A DNA stretch of 64,000 bases from Malania oleifera (GCF_029873635.1 NC_080419.1:62551540-62615539); one strand, 5' to 3'; numbered from the stretch's first letter, positions 1 to 11,640 are shown. Program-made: numbers and translations. Notes: a model not told the origin generated them from the sequence alone.

Positions 1-1707
1 CACTCCTATGACTTGTAATGATTTGCATCATGCATGATAGGTAGGTATACTCAGACAACCCTAGTTAGACCTTAGGTACCTACACTTAGTGCATATAGTC
101 CCCATCATCACTTATAATATTAGCGGAGTTAAATGAATCTGGACTTAATTGAAAATATTGAGAGAGCTTGGGCAACCGAACCTACGGCGTTTAAAACGCC
201 TCGGGCACCTGAACCCCGGACAAAGTCAAATTGTTGACTTCTTGTTCAGCAGACCGAACCGACTTGAACATATCTTCCTCAGTCACCCGAACCCATGTCA
301 AAGCACTTTTCACCAACTCGGGTGCCCGAACCTTTGCGTTTAAAAAGCCCTTGGGCGCCCGAACTTGTTAGCTCGGTTAACTAAACTTGTATTCGGGCAC
401 CTGAACCTCAGACAGAACGCTTCTGACTTTTGTTCAGCCAACCGAATTTAATTTCGAGCACCCAAACCTTTAAAAATTGATTTTTTGAGTGAGTCTATTC
501 AGGCACCCGAACCTTAGACTGGGCACCCAAATCTCGTGGGTTAAATTAATTTTTACTAAAAATTAAAAAAGGTAAACTGGGTTAATTTTTCTAGACTTGT
601 TTTGAACTTTTATAATTATCCCTATTGAGTCCCCAAAGGTCAAAAATTTCCTCTTGCCTATATGTACATGCTCATTTGCAATAATTAGTAAGGATTAGCA
701 ATTTGATTAAGGCCAAAATTCTCTCAAATTCAAAAATCTCTTTTTAGCCTATACTACTCCCAAACACTCATACACTCCAATTTCCTTGATCTTTTAAGTG
801 TTGTGAGTATTTCTAAAGTGATTGTGCTTAATCTCACCAACTCATACTCTCATTTGTTATATTGTTTGATTGATTTTATTTGAGAGTATAGCATTAAGTT
901 CTTCCACATATTTCATTTGATAAATCTTGTATGGGAAGACTTAGTGGGTTGTGGTTCTTGCATTGTCATTACAAGTTACCTAAGCCTATATTTTTTTGTG
1001 TAAAATTCATTTTCAAAGTTTGCATTCAAACACTCCTTGTGCTTAGTATATTGAGAACATCTTGCTGAGTTTGTTTGAATCAACTTGCTAGCATATTTGA
1101 AACTTTGATATAATATTGTGATATTCAAATATTGTGTTTCAAATCCTCCTTAGATATATACTCTTGATCTAGATTGATTGTCTATACCTATTTGAGTGTT
1201 TAGCACTGAGCATATTTACATATCATACGTGCTTGCAATATTGCTTAAGCTATACTGGTGTACATATTTGCTTGTGAAGAAGCGTATTTTTGAGTACAAA
1301 ATTTCATATCATTTGCTGTATTCCAGAAGTGGGCATGAAGAGGGAGGCTAGCCTTGTGGAATAATCCCAGACTGGCTTAGACCTAGTTAGGAAAGCTAGG
1401 TGCGCTACCTTGGTAAGGCGTGTTGTATTGGATGCCACTCCACCCGTTTAAGTGAGTCGTAGTGGAATCCTTGTGCTAGTGTAGCTAAGGTAGGGACGTA
1501 GGCAATTTGGTCGAACCTCGATAACGTATTGCGTGTATTGTTTACCTTTTCGCACTTTACTCTTACTGCACGTGTATGTTTATTTATTGATTGCATAGAC
1601 TGACCCTAGGTTGTGTAATACTATTGTTAAACTGCTTGACCTAGGCGATAATTTTTAAATATCCAATTCACCCCTATCCCCCTCTTAGGGTTGCACCAAA
1701 GCTAACA
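1..1707 (+). repeat. Element A 5' LTR (left end cut by window)
   Basis: Directly repeated at 21097-22815. It ends in ...GCTAACA just before the primer-binding site. In order it holds a U3 with palindromic modules (166-532), a TATA-like box near 659 (CTATATGTA), a long T-rich leader, the conserved stem-loop and GGGACGTAGG motif near 1468-1500, and the C-rich LTR end typical of this lineage. Identity to the 3' LTR is uneven: about 99% over 840-1190 but much lower in the CG-rich module region. Confidence 0.85.
166..532 (+). repeat. Palindromic module array in A 5' LTR (TTCGGGCGCCCGAACC type)
   Basis: About 12 degenerate copies of a module whose idealised core TTCGGGCGCCCGAA is its own reverse complement, spaced roughly 20-45 bp. 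Clear copies end at about 182, 214, 260, 293, 332, 364, 406 and 512. The array lies upstream of the TATA-like box at 659, in U3. It is CG-rich in an otherwise AT-rich LTR. The matching array in the 3' LTR is at 21270-21636. Confidence 0.8.
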
Positions 1708-1709
1708 AT

Positions 1710-1722
1710 TAGTATCAGGGCC
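1710..1722 (+). promoter_or_regulatory. Primer-binding site of element A
   Basis: TAGTATCAGGGCC, two bases after the LTR end, is a mutated form of the TGGTATCAGAGCC sequence that plant copia elements use to pair with initiator methionine tRNA for minus-strand cDNA priming. Confidence 0.75.
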
Positions 1723-1759
1723 ACATAACTTAAACTTAAACGTTATTTAGTAAAATATC

Positions 1760-1787
1760 ATGATGGCTTGTGTTAGTGCATCCCCTT
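1760..1787 (+). pseudogene. Element A gag, first codons
   Basis: ATG at 1760 (a second at 1763) opens a gag reading frame whose first residues (MACVSASP) parallel the gag N-termini of elements B (11641) and D (32601). The frame is cut after about nine codons by the solo LTR that begins at 1788. A few more codons are recognisable at 3849-3852 and it resumes at 5899. Bases 1783-1787 (CCCTT) are the left target duplication of that insertion. Confidence 0.6.
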
Positions 1788-3843
1788 TTTTGGCCTTACA
1801 AGGCTTAACATCTTGTTTTGATGCTAATAAACAAGTAGAACTTAACATGCTTTGTTTAGTGATATCTTTTCAGGACTCAATGATGAATGCAAGGTTAAAG
1901 AATTCATGAAAGCTTATATTTCAAAGAAGGATGATTATATCAAGCTTAAGGCATGGATTAAAACTTGAAGATCATAAGAGCATTGATATTAAAGAAAAAC
2001 CTCAAGAATAAAAGATCAAGTGATCAACATGGAAAGCTCAAAGATCAATGAAGCTTAAAGTCTGAATTTGTAATGAAATATCAAGAGAGATAAAGAATTG
2101 CAAGCTCACATCAAATTCAAGATCATTGAAGCTTAACAATAAAGAGAACTCAAAGAAAAGAAGAATCAAATGAGTCTTTAGGACAAACTTTGTAAGTACT
2201 TCAAATATGATTCAAGTATGATTTTTCATTTTGAAGCTCATTAGGCAAAGAGACTCAGAGACCTAATTTTTAAAGTCTTTGAATATATTTTTCAAAGTTA
2301 AACAAGTTAATATTCTAAGATAAATTAAGCAATAAAGAAGAGAGAAATTAAAAAAGTCTTAAAATGAGAAATAAGTGTTCGACAGGTGACTAACTGTCAA
2401 TGGTCAGCCAGCTGGCATGTTAAAGGACTTTAATCAAGTAGATAGAAACATGACAGACGACTGTCAAGTACTAGACGAACGACTGTCAGTGACAATTGAG
2501 ACGAATGTGAGTGTTTTGCCAGTCGTCTACCACTCTTCTGTATGGTTTTTAAAAAATCAAGTTGTTTAGTGATAGACGCCTGACTAGCTGATGACAGACG
2601 ATTGCCACCTTACTGTTTGTGAAGTTTATACTTGAAATGCATGGACAGCCGACTTCTAGAGACCACTCAGTCATCTGTCTCGTGAAAATTTTAAAATACT
2701 CAACAGACTATTTTTAAAATTTTAATTATTTGTGGCTCAAACTAATATAAAACTTGGACCCTACTCCAAGTAAACTTGGTGAACGAGTTAAATACCTTTC
2801 TACATCTATAAATACCCTCAAGTTACATTGATTTGAAAACCAAGAATTCAATTCAGCAATCAAATTTCTCTCAAGCATTTTGAAATTCTGAAAGCTCTTT
2901 ATTGCTTACATCTTGCACGAAGTTTACTGAAGCCTTGCTAATTTTCCCACTGATGTTGTGCTTCAACTGCCAATTCTTTCATCCATTGAAAGAATCATAT
3001 GGTGAAAAATTTCTAGAGCTTCAATCTAGATTTCGTATTATGAATTTTATTGAAGTATATAGTTTTGAACTGTACTAATCAGCTCTTTGAGGAGCAAATT
3101 CTTTGTACACAAATATTTGATTTGTATATTATAGATTGACGATTCCAAGGATTGTTTGGATCATTGGCTAAGCAAGGGGATATTGCTTAGAGAGGTGGGC
3201 TCTAGCCTAATTGAAGGAGTGACCGAACAAGGGTACATCATTTGGAGAGGCGGGCTCTAGTCTACTAAAGGAGTGTGTAAAGGTTTGTTTCGCCTAGTAA
3301 AGGAACAAGTTTAGTGAATCCTTTGGTGGTTTTCCAAGGGCAAGGACGTAGGTTGTGTTGTAGCCAAACCTCATAAAATCTTGTGTTTCTCTTTTTCTTC
3401 TCTACTATTTATTTTTCAGCAAAATTTACAAACTGCATGGATGCTTTATAAATTTCTGAATTCTGAGTGTTTGGTTGTTGAATAGACCGGAAGATAATTT
3501 TTTTTTATTTGATCAACATTTTTGCGGAAACTGAAAAGGACTACGTTTGTTGATTATCCTTAACTTATTAAACTGAAAGTTTATTTAAAAGCTGAACATT
3601 GGGAAGAAGTGTGATTGTGAATTTTAACAACAGGGCTTATACAAATCCAGCAAGCTTTACACATTGCTACAGGGCTATTGTTACAAGAAGCACGTGATTG
3701 GTTATTTTATCTTAGTTGCAGTTGATTTGAATTAATTTTGTGATTGTGTTTAAAGTGTATTTATTGTTATAACTCATAAGTATTAAATTGAATAATAAAA
3801 TTTTTAAATCCCAATTCACCCCCCTCTTGGGAAGCTAATTTCA
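1788..3843 (+). mobile_element. Solo LTR of Sirevirus family B inside A gag
   Basis: This is a divergent relative of the element B LTRs: same start region (mutated TGTTGGCC, then TTTTGATG.TAATAAAC), same module array, same stem-loop with GGACGTAGGTTG, and same end CCCCCTCTTGGGAAGCTAATTTCA. It is flanked by a perfect 5-bp direct repeat CCCTT (1783-1787 and 3844-3848). No internal domain is present, so it is a solo LTR left by recombination between the two LTRs of a former full element. At about 2.06 kb it is slightly longer than the B LTRs (1.92-1.93 kb). Confidence 0.85.
2381..2680 (+). repeat. Palindromic module array in solo LTR (GACAGACGACTGTC type)
   Basis: Degenerate copies of GACAGNCGACTGTC are seen at about 2381-2400, 2451-2470, 2480-2500, 2570-2610 and 2640-2680. 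It is the same module type as in the element B LTRs and occupies the U3 position. Confidence 0.7.
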
Positions 3844-3852
3844 CCCTTCAAG

Positions 3853-4716
3853 TGATGGAATCTTGATTCAGTCTAAAAATGAGCGACTCGGAAGCTATCC
3901 CAAGTATAGGAGTTCTACATGTAATATTCAGCCCAAAGGTCTGATCGTCTTCTTAGGGAATGCAGTTTAATCTCAAATTTTACATATTTCCAATCGAAAA
4001 TAAAAAGTCACTAAACTTAGTTCAAATTTGGGGTTTTTAGGATTGTTTGAAATTTCTTCTGACAAATTAAACGAACATGCAAATTAAACCCTAATCCTAG
4101 AATGCACTGAATTAAATAACGAGAAATAGAAAACCTACGTTTGATTAGGCGGAAACTGAAACACGCGTTAAACATCAGACAAAACTAAAAACGAAAACTT
4201 TAACACGTAATTAAAACACACAATAACTCAATCAAACACAAACGCGAACGATAATAACCGAACCTTTAACAAAATTAAGAACTTGAATCAAAATCAAGCT
4301 TAAATGCAAACAAAAACTCAACAAAATTTAACGCTTTAACAACTTAAACGACAACTGAATACGATAAAAATGAGAATTTTAATAAGACTAACCGTAAACT
4401 AATTCGAGCTTCAACAAAAATTAAATTTTAAAAAGAACAACTAATTTAATTTCTAAATTTTTTTTTTTATTTTTGTAATTTATTCTTTTTTTTAGAACCA
4501 AACCTGACTTTACTTACTTAATTAAATAACTCAAAGCATTAATTAAATCTACTGCTAAATATAATTGAGAGAAAAATATATTTAAGAGAACATAAATAAA
4601 TAAATAAGTTGCAATAATAATAAAACCCCCTAAACAATATTCAAAATTTAAACTTTTCAAATAAACCTCAATAAAAAAATTAACAATATTCAACTAAGAT
4701 AAAAAAAGAAAAGGAA

Positions 4717-4788
<72 letters not shown>

Positions 4789-5897
4789 TAGAGTTGGCCG
4801 TGAGCAGTGGTGGAGGGATGGATTGGCTGAGTAATTTGGAGCAGCAGTCATGGGAGGAAGAGGAGAGCTCGAGGTGTTGCTGGAGATGTAGGAACACAGG
4901 GGAAGAAGCCGCAGGCAGTAAAGGAGTCTTCTCGGGTGGTGTGGCTGGGGGCTTCAACAGTAGGTTCTCAGCAGCAGAGGGGTGACTCTCGGGTCATTGG
5001 CAGCAGCAGCAAAGGGCCTCCTCGGCTGTGGAATAGTAGTGGAAAGGGAGTCTTCATGAGCAGCACCAGCAGTAGCACAACAATGGAGGTTGGTCTTGAG
5101 TGGTGGATTGGAGGTCTGGAGATGCAGCAGGAGCTTGGAATGCTAAAGTTGCAGCAACAGCAAGGAGCAAAGCTTTCGGGTCTTAGGGCTGTGTCTGAGA
5201 GAAAGGAAAATAGAGAAAGGAAAGGAGAGAGGCTGGCCAAGAGAGAAGAGGGAGAGTAGGGGAAATGGGAGCTGGTGTTGCCGGCTATGGCAGAGAGGAT
5301 AGGGAGTTGAGGGAAGAAGGAGAAGTGAAGAGTAGGGAAGGAGAAGGAGAAGGAGGAAGAGTAAGGGAGAAGAGTGGGGAAGGAGGGAGCTGCTTGATTA
5401 AAGAAGGAGAAAAATAAAATAAATAGGGGAGGGGGGTGCGACCTACCCAGCGAGATGGATCTGACCTGGTTGCATGGCCAGGTCACATCAAATATATATT
5501 ATTTTTATTTTTATTTTCTTTTTTTCTTCTCTCTTCTTCTTTTTTATTTCTTAGCAAATAAAGGTGATTTTGACCCTTCTCTAGCCTGTTTCTCTTGGAG
5601 CTCAAAAAAAGAAAGTTGTAGATAATCTTCTCATCTTTTTTTATAATTTTGAATTGTCTTGATCGAAGCTTAGATGGAAAAGTTATGTGCAAATTACAAA
5701 TTGATGCTAGTTTTAACTCCCGATAATTTTTTCTATGATAAAAAAATACCAAAAATTCATAAATTACGTAATAAAACTCAAATATTATAAATAGGACACT
5801 GTGTTAAAATATTGAGAATAATTAGGTATTTAATTAAAAATATAAGCCCTAATGCACGAATTAAAACGTCTAATTATGCAGTTTAAGCGCGTAATCA
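3853..5897 (-). mobile_element. Unclassified LTR-like insertion in A gag
   Basis: Gag codons are recognisable up to about 3852 and resume at 5899, so the intervening 2.05 kb is foreign. It begins TGATGG and ends GTAATCA, with short inverted ends TGAT/ATCA. Read on the minus strand it has a TATA-like CCTATTTATTTTAT (around 5410-5430) followed by a pyrimidine-rich leader, which is why I place it as a minus-oriented LTR, possibly gypsy. No coding domain is visible; long frames across 4694-5486 are translations of GA/TC-rich sequence. The flanks (TCAAG, ACCAA) do not form a target duplication, and a few gag codons seem lost. Confidence 0.4.
4721..4785. repeat. (AG)n microsatellite
   Basis: An uninterrupted run of about 32 AG dinucleotides inside the 3853-5897 insertion. 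The following 600 bp is purine-rich. Confidence 0.97.
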
Positions 5898-5898
5898 A

Positions 5899-7075
5899 CC
5901 AATATTTTGTGGTGATAACTATGTTGTATGGAAATTCAGAATGACTGTGTATGTGGAAGCTTTAAATTGGAGATTTTGGAACGTCATTGATCAGGATGAT
6001 AGTGTGCCTATTAAATCCATTGGTTGTGCTAGTGTTCCTAAATCTGAGTATGAATTGAATGATCACGATAGGAACTTAGTGCAGGTAAATTTTGATGCCA
6101 TAAATACCTTACTACATGCTTTAGATTCTAATATTTTATGTGAGGTTATGACGTATAACAATACTAAGGAGATCTTAGATGAACTTGAGAGGAGATATAA
6201 AGCACCCATGCAAAACAAAGTGATTTCTCCATATGACTCAAGCTCTACTAATCTTAAAGGAGGTAATCAGTGCTTTGTTGCCTTAATTGATAACGAGGTT
6301 ATCTTTATTTCTTATGCTTTAGTAGATAAATCTGGAAATGATTCATGTGTTGATTTGAATGATATATCTGATTGTGAATCATATGATAGTACTGATGATG
6401 AAAGCATGTCAACTTATAAAGAATTGCAGATTGAATATGTTAGGACTCATAAGTTACTTATTATATTCTACTTTGGAAAACAAGTATGAAGCATGCATGA
6501 AAGAATGTGAATCTAAGGTTTTTGCTGAAAGAGAAAATGACCTAAAAATCAAAAAATTAGTAAGCAAGAATGAATCATTAGAAAAAGAATTGACTGTCTT
6601 GAAATCTAAAATTTCTAATGATAATAATAAAGACCATTTGATTGCAGAACTTGAACAAAAAGCAAACAATATGACTAAGGAATTCATTAAACTTCAAGAT
6701 GTTTGCAAGGGTTTTAAAAATTTGAAAATAAAAGAGTTAGAAAAGAAAGTTAAGGACTAGTCTAAAATCATTTACACTTTCACTAGAGGTAAGGATAACT
6801 TTGATAAGTTGTTAGGATCACAGAAAATGACCTTAGATAGGGAAGGTATAGGTTATAATGGAATTATAAATAAGAAGAAGAAAAACCTATACATGGGGTA
6901 CTTTGTTAGGGAATCCAAAGATTATGCCAGTACCTCTTCCGGTTCGTACAACCACACCTATTGTGCATTAAGTAAAAAGAGGGGTCATACCAAATTTGAT
7001 TGTGCATTTAAAAGAAAGGGAGTTAAAATAAAACAATTTTGGAGAGTGAAATCCGATCCCATCTCTTCTTGATCC
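5899..7075 (+). pseudogene. Element A gag remnant (copia UBN2-type gag)
   Basis: Gag is the capsid/nucleocapsid protein of copia elements. The frame reads from PIFCGDNYVVWKFRM (5899) through a UBN2-like segment, shifts frame near 6480, has an alpha-helical Lys/Glu-rich stretch (6485-6760), a stop at 6758, and a C-terminal part at 6809-7072. Compared with B and D, the middle of the UBN2 domain and the first zinc knuckle are missing: ERRYKAPM runs straight into a linker. The remaining knuckle at 6962-7003 (CALSKKRGHTKFDC) has its second cysteine replaced by serine. Nothing resembling a protease follows. It is a degraded gag with an internal deletion, probably ancestral to the loss of pol. Confidence 0.75.
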
Positions 7076-7198
7076 TTAGGTGTTCCCTTATGTCCATAAG
7101 GTGGTAGGTTAGGAAGACTCTATAAAACCCTAGATCTTTTATTTAAATCATAGGGGTCTTTCCATGTGGGAATTGTTCAAAGGAAAAATGTAAACCAA

Positions 7199-7502
7199 GT
7201 TCGGGCTACCGAACCCATATGTGCTTTGGCACTTCGGGCAACCAAACTTGTAAGTCTGACCAAGGCGTTGATCATCATTTGGGCTACTAAACTGTATAGT
7301 TCAAATTTATTCGGGCGAATGAGAATTTTGGGCGACTGAAATCTGTAGTTGATTTTGTGTTCGAGTTACCGAGCATCGGTTCTATAAAATGGCGCTTAAA
7401 CTTCAGCCGACCGAACCATTGTTCAGTTAACCGAACAAACTCAGTGCGCTCTGTAATTATTATAGTTCGGGCGATTGAACCCTTGCTCAGGCGCCCGAAC
7501 CG
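7199..7502 (+). repeat. Internal palindromic module array of element A, upstream of accessory ORF
   Basis: About ten degenerate copies of the same TTCGGGC..CCGAACC module found in A's own LTR (7200-7215, 7232-7248, 7277-7291, 7309, 7327, 7359, 7401-7417, 7420-7436, 7465-7481, 7486-7501). Unlike the LTR, the sequence around the modules is not a copy of the LTR. The array ends 7 bp before a TATA box and about 140 bp before the accessory ORF. Confidence 0.8.
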
Positions 7503-7508
7503 TGCTGC

Positions 7509-7516
7509 TATATAAG
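7509..7516 (+). promoter_or_regulatory. TATA box of a probable internal promoter in element A
   Basis: TATATAAG lies immediately downstream of the internal module array and 124 bp upstream of the accessory ORF start at 7640. It has the same array-then-TATA arrangement as the LTR promoters in this window. A separate transcript for the accessory ORF is inferred. Confidence 0.6.
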
Positions 7517-7639
7517 AGAATCTGCATGAACTGTTTATTATTTTTATCCACTCTTGAGAGCTCTCTTGCACTTCCTCACTTCCAGCCCTCCATTTTTTCA
7601 TTTCCAGCCTAGTGCCCTTTAGGAAAACTTCCTCTCACC

Positions 7640-8788
7640 ATGTCTAGAGACCATAGATGCACCGCGGCCGACATTCTGCTTAAGCAATGGTTCCACACAC
7701 CCGAGAGACGAATCAAGTATGATAAAATTTTCCGCCTCAATGATCCCATCCTCGGTAAGATCCTGGACATCAAATTTAAGCAAACTCACTTTAATAATGT
7801 GTTGGATATGTTCAGGTACTAGGGTTGGTATGAGTTCATCGCTTTCCAGCCTAGGGGCATGTATCCTCTACTTGTACGACTATTCTACGCCAACATTGGG
7901 TAGGATGGTCAGGGTTATTTTTCTAGGGTACTCGAGATTGACATCCGTTTCGATGACGTATACCTGACGGAGACGTTTGACATCCAGTGTGGTTACTTTG
8001 TTTGTCCTAATTAGTCCTCTACCTGGATTAATGAGTAGGACTTTATGGTGAGCACTTTCATGAACCTTGTTATGTCGCACCCTATAGCTGATCTAGCACA
8101 CACACCCAGCTACAGATCTCTGATTTTGGAGGCAAAGGTGGTACACCACCTGATTTCGTACAATATCCTGCCAAAGTTAGGATCTAGGGATCACGTATCT
8201 TATTTGGATTGCTTCTTGATGTGATGCCTATTTACAAGGAAGAAGTTAGATGTCCCTAGATTGATCCTCTGATGGATGTTCATTAAGACTATGGGAAAGG
8301 GGATCATACTACCCTACAGTGGTATTCTATCTAGGCTGTTTGTTAGGGAGAGGGTTACCAGGACTACATTTGCAACTATCAAGAAAGTTAGGCCCTCCGA
8401 CATCTTTAACTCTACTATCCTGAAGTTAATGGGGTACAAGCTCATCGGCAACATGTGGTTGCCCAATGTTCCTGAGAGAGGTCCAGGCGCTTAGGAGATC
8501 CCACAGGAGTTGCCCCATGTGCTGTCTAACGCCGAGATCATGGTGGCCATCACCGATCTCACAGCATCATTTTAGGAGTTCAGGACTTCCATGACAGAGC
8601 AGAAGTCCTCCTCCCAGGCTAGACTTGATGCTCTCTATGGCGAGTTCTCCGAGTTCCAGTCCGATGTGTAGGTGAACTTTCATATTCTTGGTGAGCGCTT
8701 GAGAGAGATGAATGATGAGGATATTGGGGAGGATTGGATGGAGACGAGTGGTGATAAGGGCGATGATCATGATGACGGGGAGACTTAG
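7640..8788 (+). pseudogene. Element A accessory ORF, plant-transposon-protein-like, with in-frame stops
   Basis: A single reading frame of about 383 codons from ATG 7640 to TAG 8786-8788, with no frameshift but about nine internal stops (for example 7820, TAGs in 7890-8030, TGAs near 8220 and 8270, TAG 8492). The product resembles the accessory protein of element B: PILGKILDIKF, GWYEFI, FYANI, then a segment with SYNILPKLGS, HVSYLDCF and KKLD, then MGYK. This pattern recalls the 'putative plant transposon protein' domain found in many plant retroelements (my recall, unchecked). The C-terminal 90 residues are Glu/Ser-rich, probably a coiled coil, ending in an acidic tail. I see no signal peptide or membrane segment. 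Function unknown. Confidence 0.65.
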
Positions 8789-9265
8789 AGGTGCACCGTG
8801 AGGATCAGTTGCTCCATATTCTAGCTTTTCTCAGATCAGTGTTATGCTTTATTTACATACACTTACATCTGGTTTGTAATAACTTTAAACAACCTTTTAT
8901 TTTTACTTTTTGCCTTTTCGGTCATACTCACTCACCACACATATACACAGATACTATCTTGTGTTAATTCTGATTTTTCTTATATTCATATATATATCTA
9001 ATGGTATTTAGGCTTGCATGATTTTTATACTTACATGATTCTAACACTTAAATGCATGCTTGTAATGAAAGCCTCTTGCAAGGCGGATGCAGTGATTAAG
9101 AATTGTCTGCCTGTAAAATTAGGTTCTCGCATGCTCAAAACTTTTGATAAATTGCTTGTTTAAGAATCCTTTTATGCAGGTTAATTTGGGAAATGTCTGG
9201 TTTACAGATGACATGCTGCTGAAGTTTTTGTAGACATTTTCTCAAAAATGTTAAAATACTTTTCA

Positions 9266-9296
<31 letters not shown>

Positions 9297-9657
9297 TCAT
9301 GAAAATTTCATTTTGGATTTTAAATTATCTGCCCTTAGCTCTTTTTAAAACTTAAATCCTCTGGAGCTGCTTGTGGATATACATGTGAATACTTTGAAGT
9401 TGGTAGGTTTTTATGCGATAAGTCATACTTTCAAACAAAATGCGGCCGATTTTTTTTCAAAATCATTGCACATATTTTATATTTTCTAAGTGCTGAATAT
9501 CTTAAAACTTGAGTTGTGCCTCTAAAACAATACTTGCATTGTGCTCAAGATAATTTTAAAGAAAATGCATATTCGTAGGGGGAGCCACTTCACTTTAATT
9601 GTTATCATAACAAGATAATAAGTGGTATCATTTTTCTTATAACTAACGGTCTCTAAC
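8789..9657 (+). other. Element A 3' UTR, left part
   Basis: Non-coding AT-rich sequence after the accessory ORF, with an (AT)n run at 9273-9296. It has the TGCATGCTTGTAATGAAAGCC and CTTGCAAGGC motifs also met in the 3' UTR of element C near 25360. It continues at 20213 after element B. No gene is visible. Confidence 0.6.
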
Positions 9658-9662
9658 AATTG

Positions 9663-11584
9663 TGTTGGCCTAGCTAGGCTTACAACTCTTGATTTTGATG
9701 ATAACAAAGTAAGGTTATCTAATTTGTTTCCAAGTGATACTATTTCAGGCAAAGATGATTTCAGTGATAAAAAGGAAAATTCCAAAAGCTCAAACTTCAA
9801 ATGCCATATCTTGAAAGCTCACAAGGATCAAGGAACATGGAAGGCCTTACATAAATGCAAGTGATCCATAATGAAAGCCCAAGATGTTTGAAAGATCAAA
9901 GGTCAATGACAAAAAGAACTCAAAGTAAAGAAGTGTCAAATTTGTTTTTAGAACAAGCTTTGTAAGTACTTCAAGTTGATTCAAGTATGAATTTTTATTT
10001 CGAAGCTCATTAGTCAAAGACTACTTAGAGACCTTAAGTTTTAAAGTCTTGGAACATATTTTTCGAAGAAAAACAAATTAAGATTCTAAGTCTAAATAAA
10101 CAAAGAAGATAGAAATCAAAAATGTCTTTAACTGAGAAACGACTACTTGACAGACGACTGTCTGTCTATGGACAGCCGACTGCCATATTAACGGATCTTA
10201 ATCAAGTAGATAGAAGCATTATAGAAGATTGTCAGGTACTTGATAGACGACTTTCAGTGACAACTGAGACAACTGAGTGTGTTTTGTCAGTCATCTAGCA
10301 CCCTTCTATTTGTTTTAAAAAACTTGGTTGTTCAGTAACAGACGACTACCACCCTGATGACAGGCGACTGCCACCCTGATGACAAGTGACTTCCACCTTA
10401 CTGTTCGTGAAATATATACTTGAAATACACAGACGAGTACTAGAGACCACACAATCGTCTGGCCCATGGCAGATTTTAAAATACTCAAAAGATATATTTT
10501 TGAAATTTCAATTACTTGAAGCCCAAATTAATATAAAACTTGGACCCTACTCCAAGTAAACTTGGGGAACAAGTTATAAACCTTTCTACATCTCTAAATA
10601 CCCTCAAGTTACATTGAATTTGAATACCAAGAAATCAATTCAGTAATCAAACTCTCTTTCAAGCATTCTGAATTTCTAAAAGCTCTTTGTTGCTCACAAC
10701 TTCCACGAAGTTACTAAAGTCTTGTTGATTTTCTCACTGAGATTGTGCTTCAAAAACTAAATTCTTTCATCTATTGAAAGAATCCTACGGTGAAAAATTT
10801 ATAGAGCTTCAATCTAAATTTCTTATTATGAATTTTATTGAAGTACATAGTTTTTTATCTGTACTAATCAGCTCTTTGAGGAGCAATTTCTTGTACATCA
10901 TATTTCAAATCTTTGTAGCAGATTTATAGATGGTTCAAGTGTTGAATCGTTGGACCAAACAAAGGAATATTTTTTGGAGAAGGCGAAATCTAGCCTTAAC
11001 CAAGGAGTATTGTAATTGATATTATTCCTCCTCGTAAAGGAACAGTGATAGTGAATCCTTTGGTGGTTTTGCCAAGGGCAAGGACGTAGGTTGTGTTGAA
11101 GCCGAACCTCACAAAACCTTGTGTTCTTCTCTCTTTTCCCTACTCTTTACTTTTTAGCAAAGTTTATAAATTGCGTGGATGTTTTATCAAACTCTGAATT
11201 CTAAGTATTTGGTTGTTAAATCGACTGGAAGATAATTTGTTTTGGTATTGATAAGCATTGACTATGGAAACCGAAAGGGATTACGTTGGTTGATCATCCT
11301 TAACTTATTAAACTGAAAGTTTATTTAAAAGTTGAACATTGGGAAGAAGTGTGTTTGTGAATTTTGACACAGGGCTTCTACACGTTCAACAAGTTTTACA
11401 TATTTATACAAGGCTATTGTTGCAAGAATTAAGTGGTTGATTATTTTGTTTTGGTTGTGACTACTTTGAATCAATTTTGTGATTGTGTGAGCATTGACTA
11501 TTGTTATAACACATAAGTATTAAATTGAAAATAAAATTTTTAAATCCCAATCCACCCCCCTCTTGGGAAGCTATCCTAATTTCA
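9663..11584 (+). repeat. Element B 5' LTR
   Basis: Starts TGTTGGCCTAGC and ends GCTATCCTAATTTCA just before the primer-binding site. It contains the module array 10148-10462, a TATA-like TCTAAATACC near 10590, and the stem-loop plus GGACGTAGG motif at 11057-11090. Length 1,922 bp against 1,931 bp for the 3' copy. Confidence 0.93.
10148..10462 (+). repeat. Palindromic module array in B 5' LTR (GACAGACGACTGTC type)
   Basis: Degenerate copies such as GACAGACGACTGTC (10149-10162), GACAGCCGACTGCCA (10171-10185) and CAGGCGACTGCCACC near 10362, ending with ACAATCGTCTGG at 10462. The core approximates the palindrome GACAGTCGACTGTC. It lies in U3 upstream of the TATA-like box. Confidence 0.8.
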
Positions 11585-11586
11585 AT

Positions 11587-11599
11587 TGGTATCAAAGCC
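11587..11599 (+). promoter_or_regulatory. Primer-binding site of element B
   Basis: TGGTATCAAAGCC, two bases after the 5' LTR, differs by one base from the usual TGGTATCAGAGCC that pairs with initiator methionine tRNA. Confidence 0.88.
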
Positions 11600-11640
11600 T
11601 AGTCATAGTAATTCCTAACAAGAAACTATAAAAAGATCAA

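Noticed and set aside
149..343. 64-residue frame rich in Cys-Pro-Asn
   Set aside because: It is a translation of the palindromic module array; no start context and not kept in the 3' LTR.
166..532. CRISPR-like regularly spaced repeats
   Set aside because: The modules are short, degenerate palindromes inside an LTR of a plant genome, with unequal spacing and no leader or cas genes.
4694..5486. Overlapping frames on both strands in the GA-rich region
   Set aside because: Low-complexity translations of (AG)n and purine-rich DNA; no domain.
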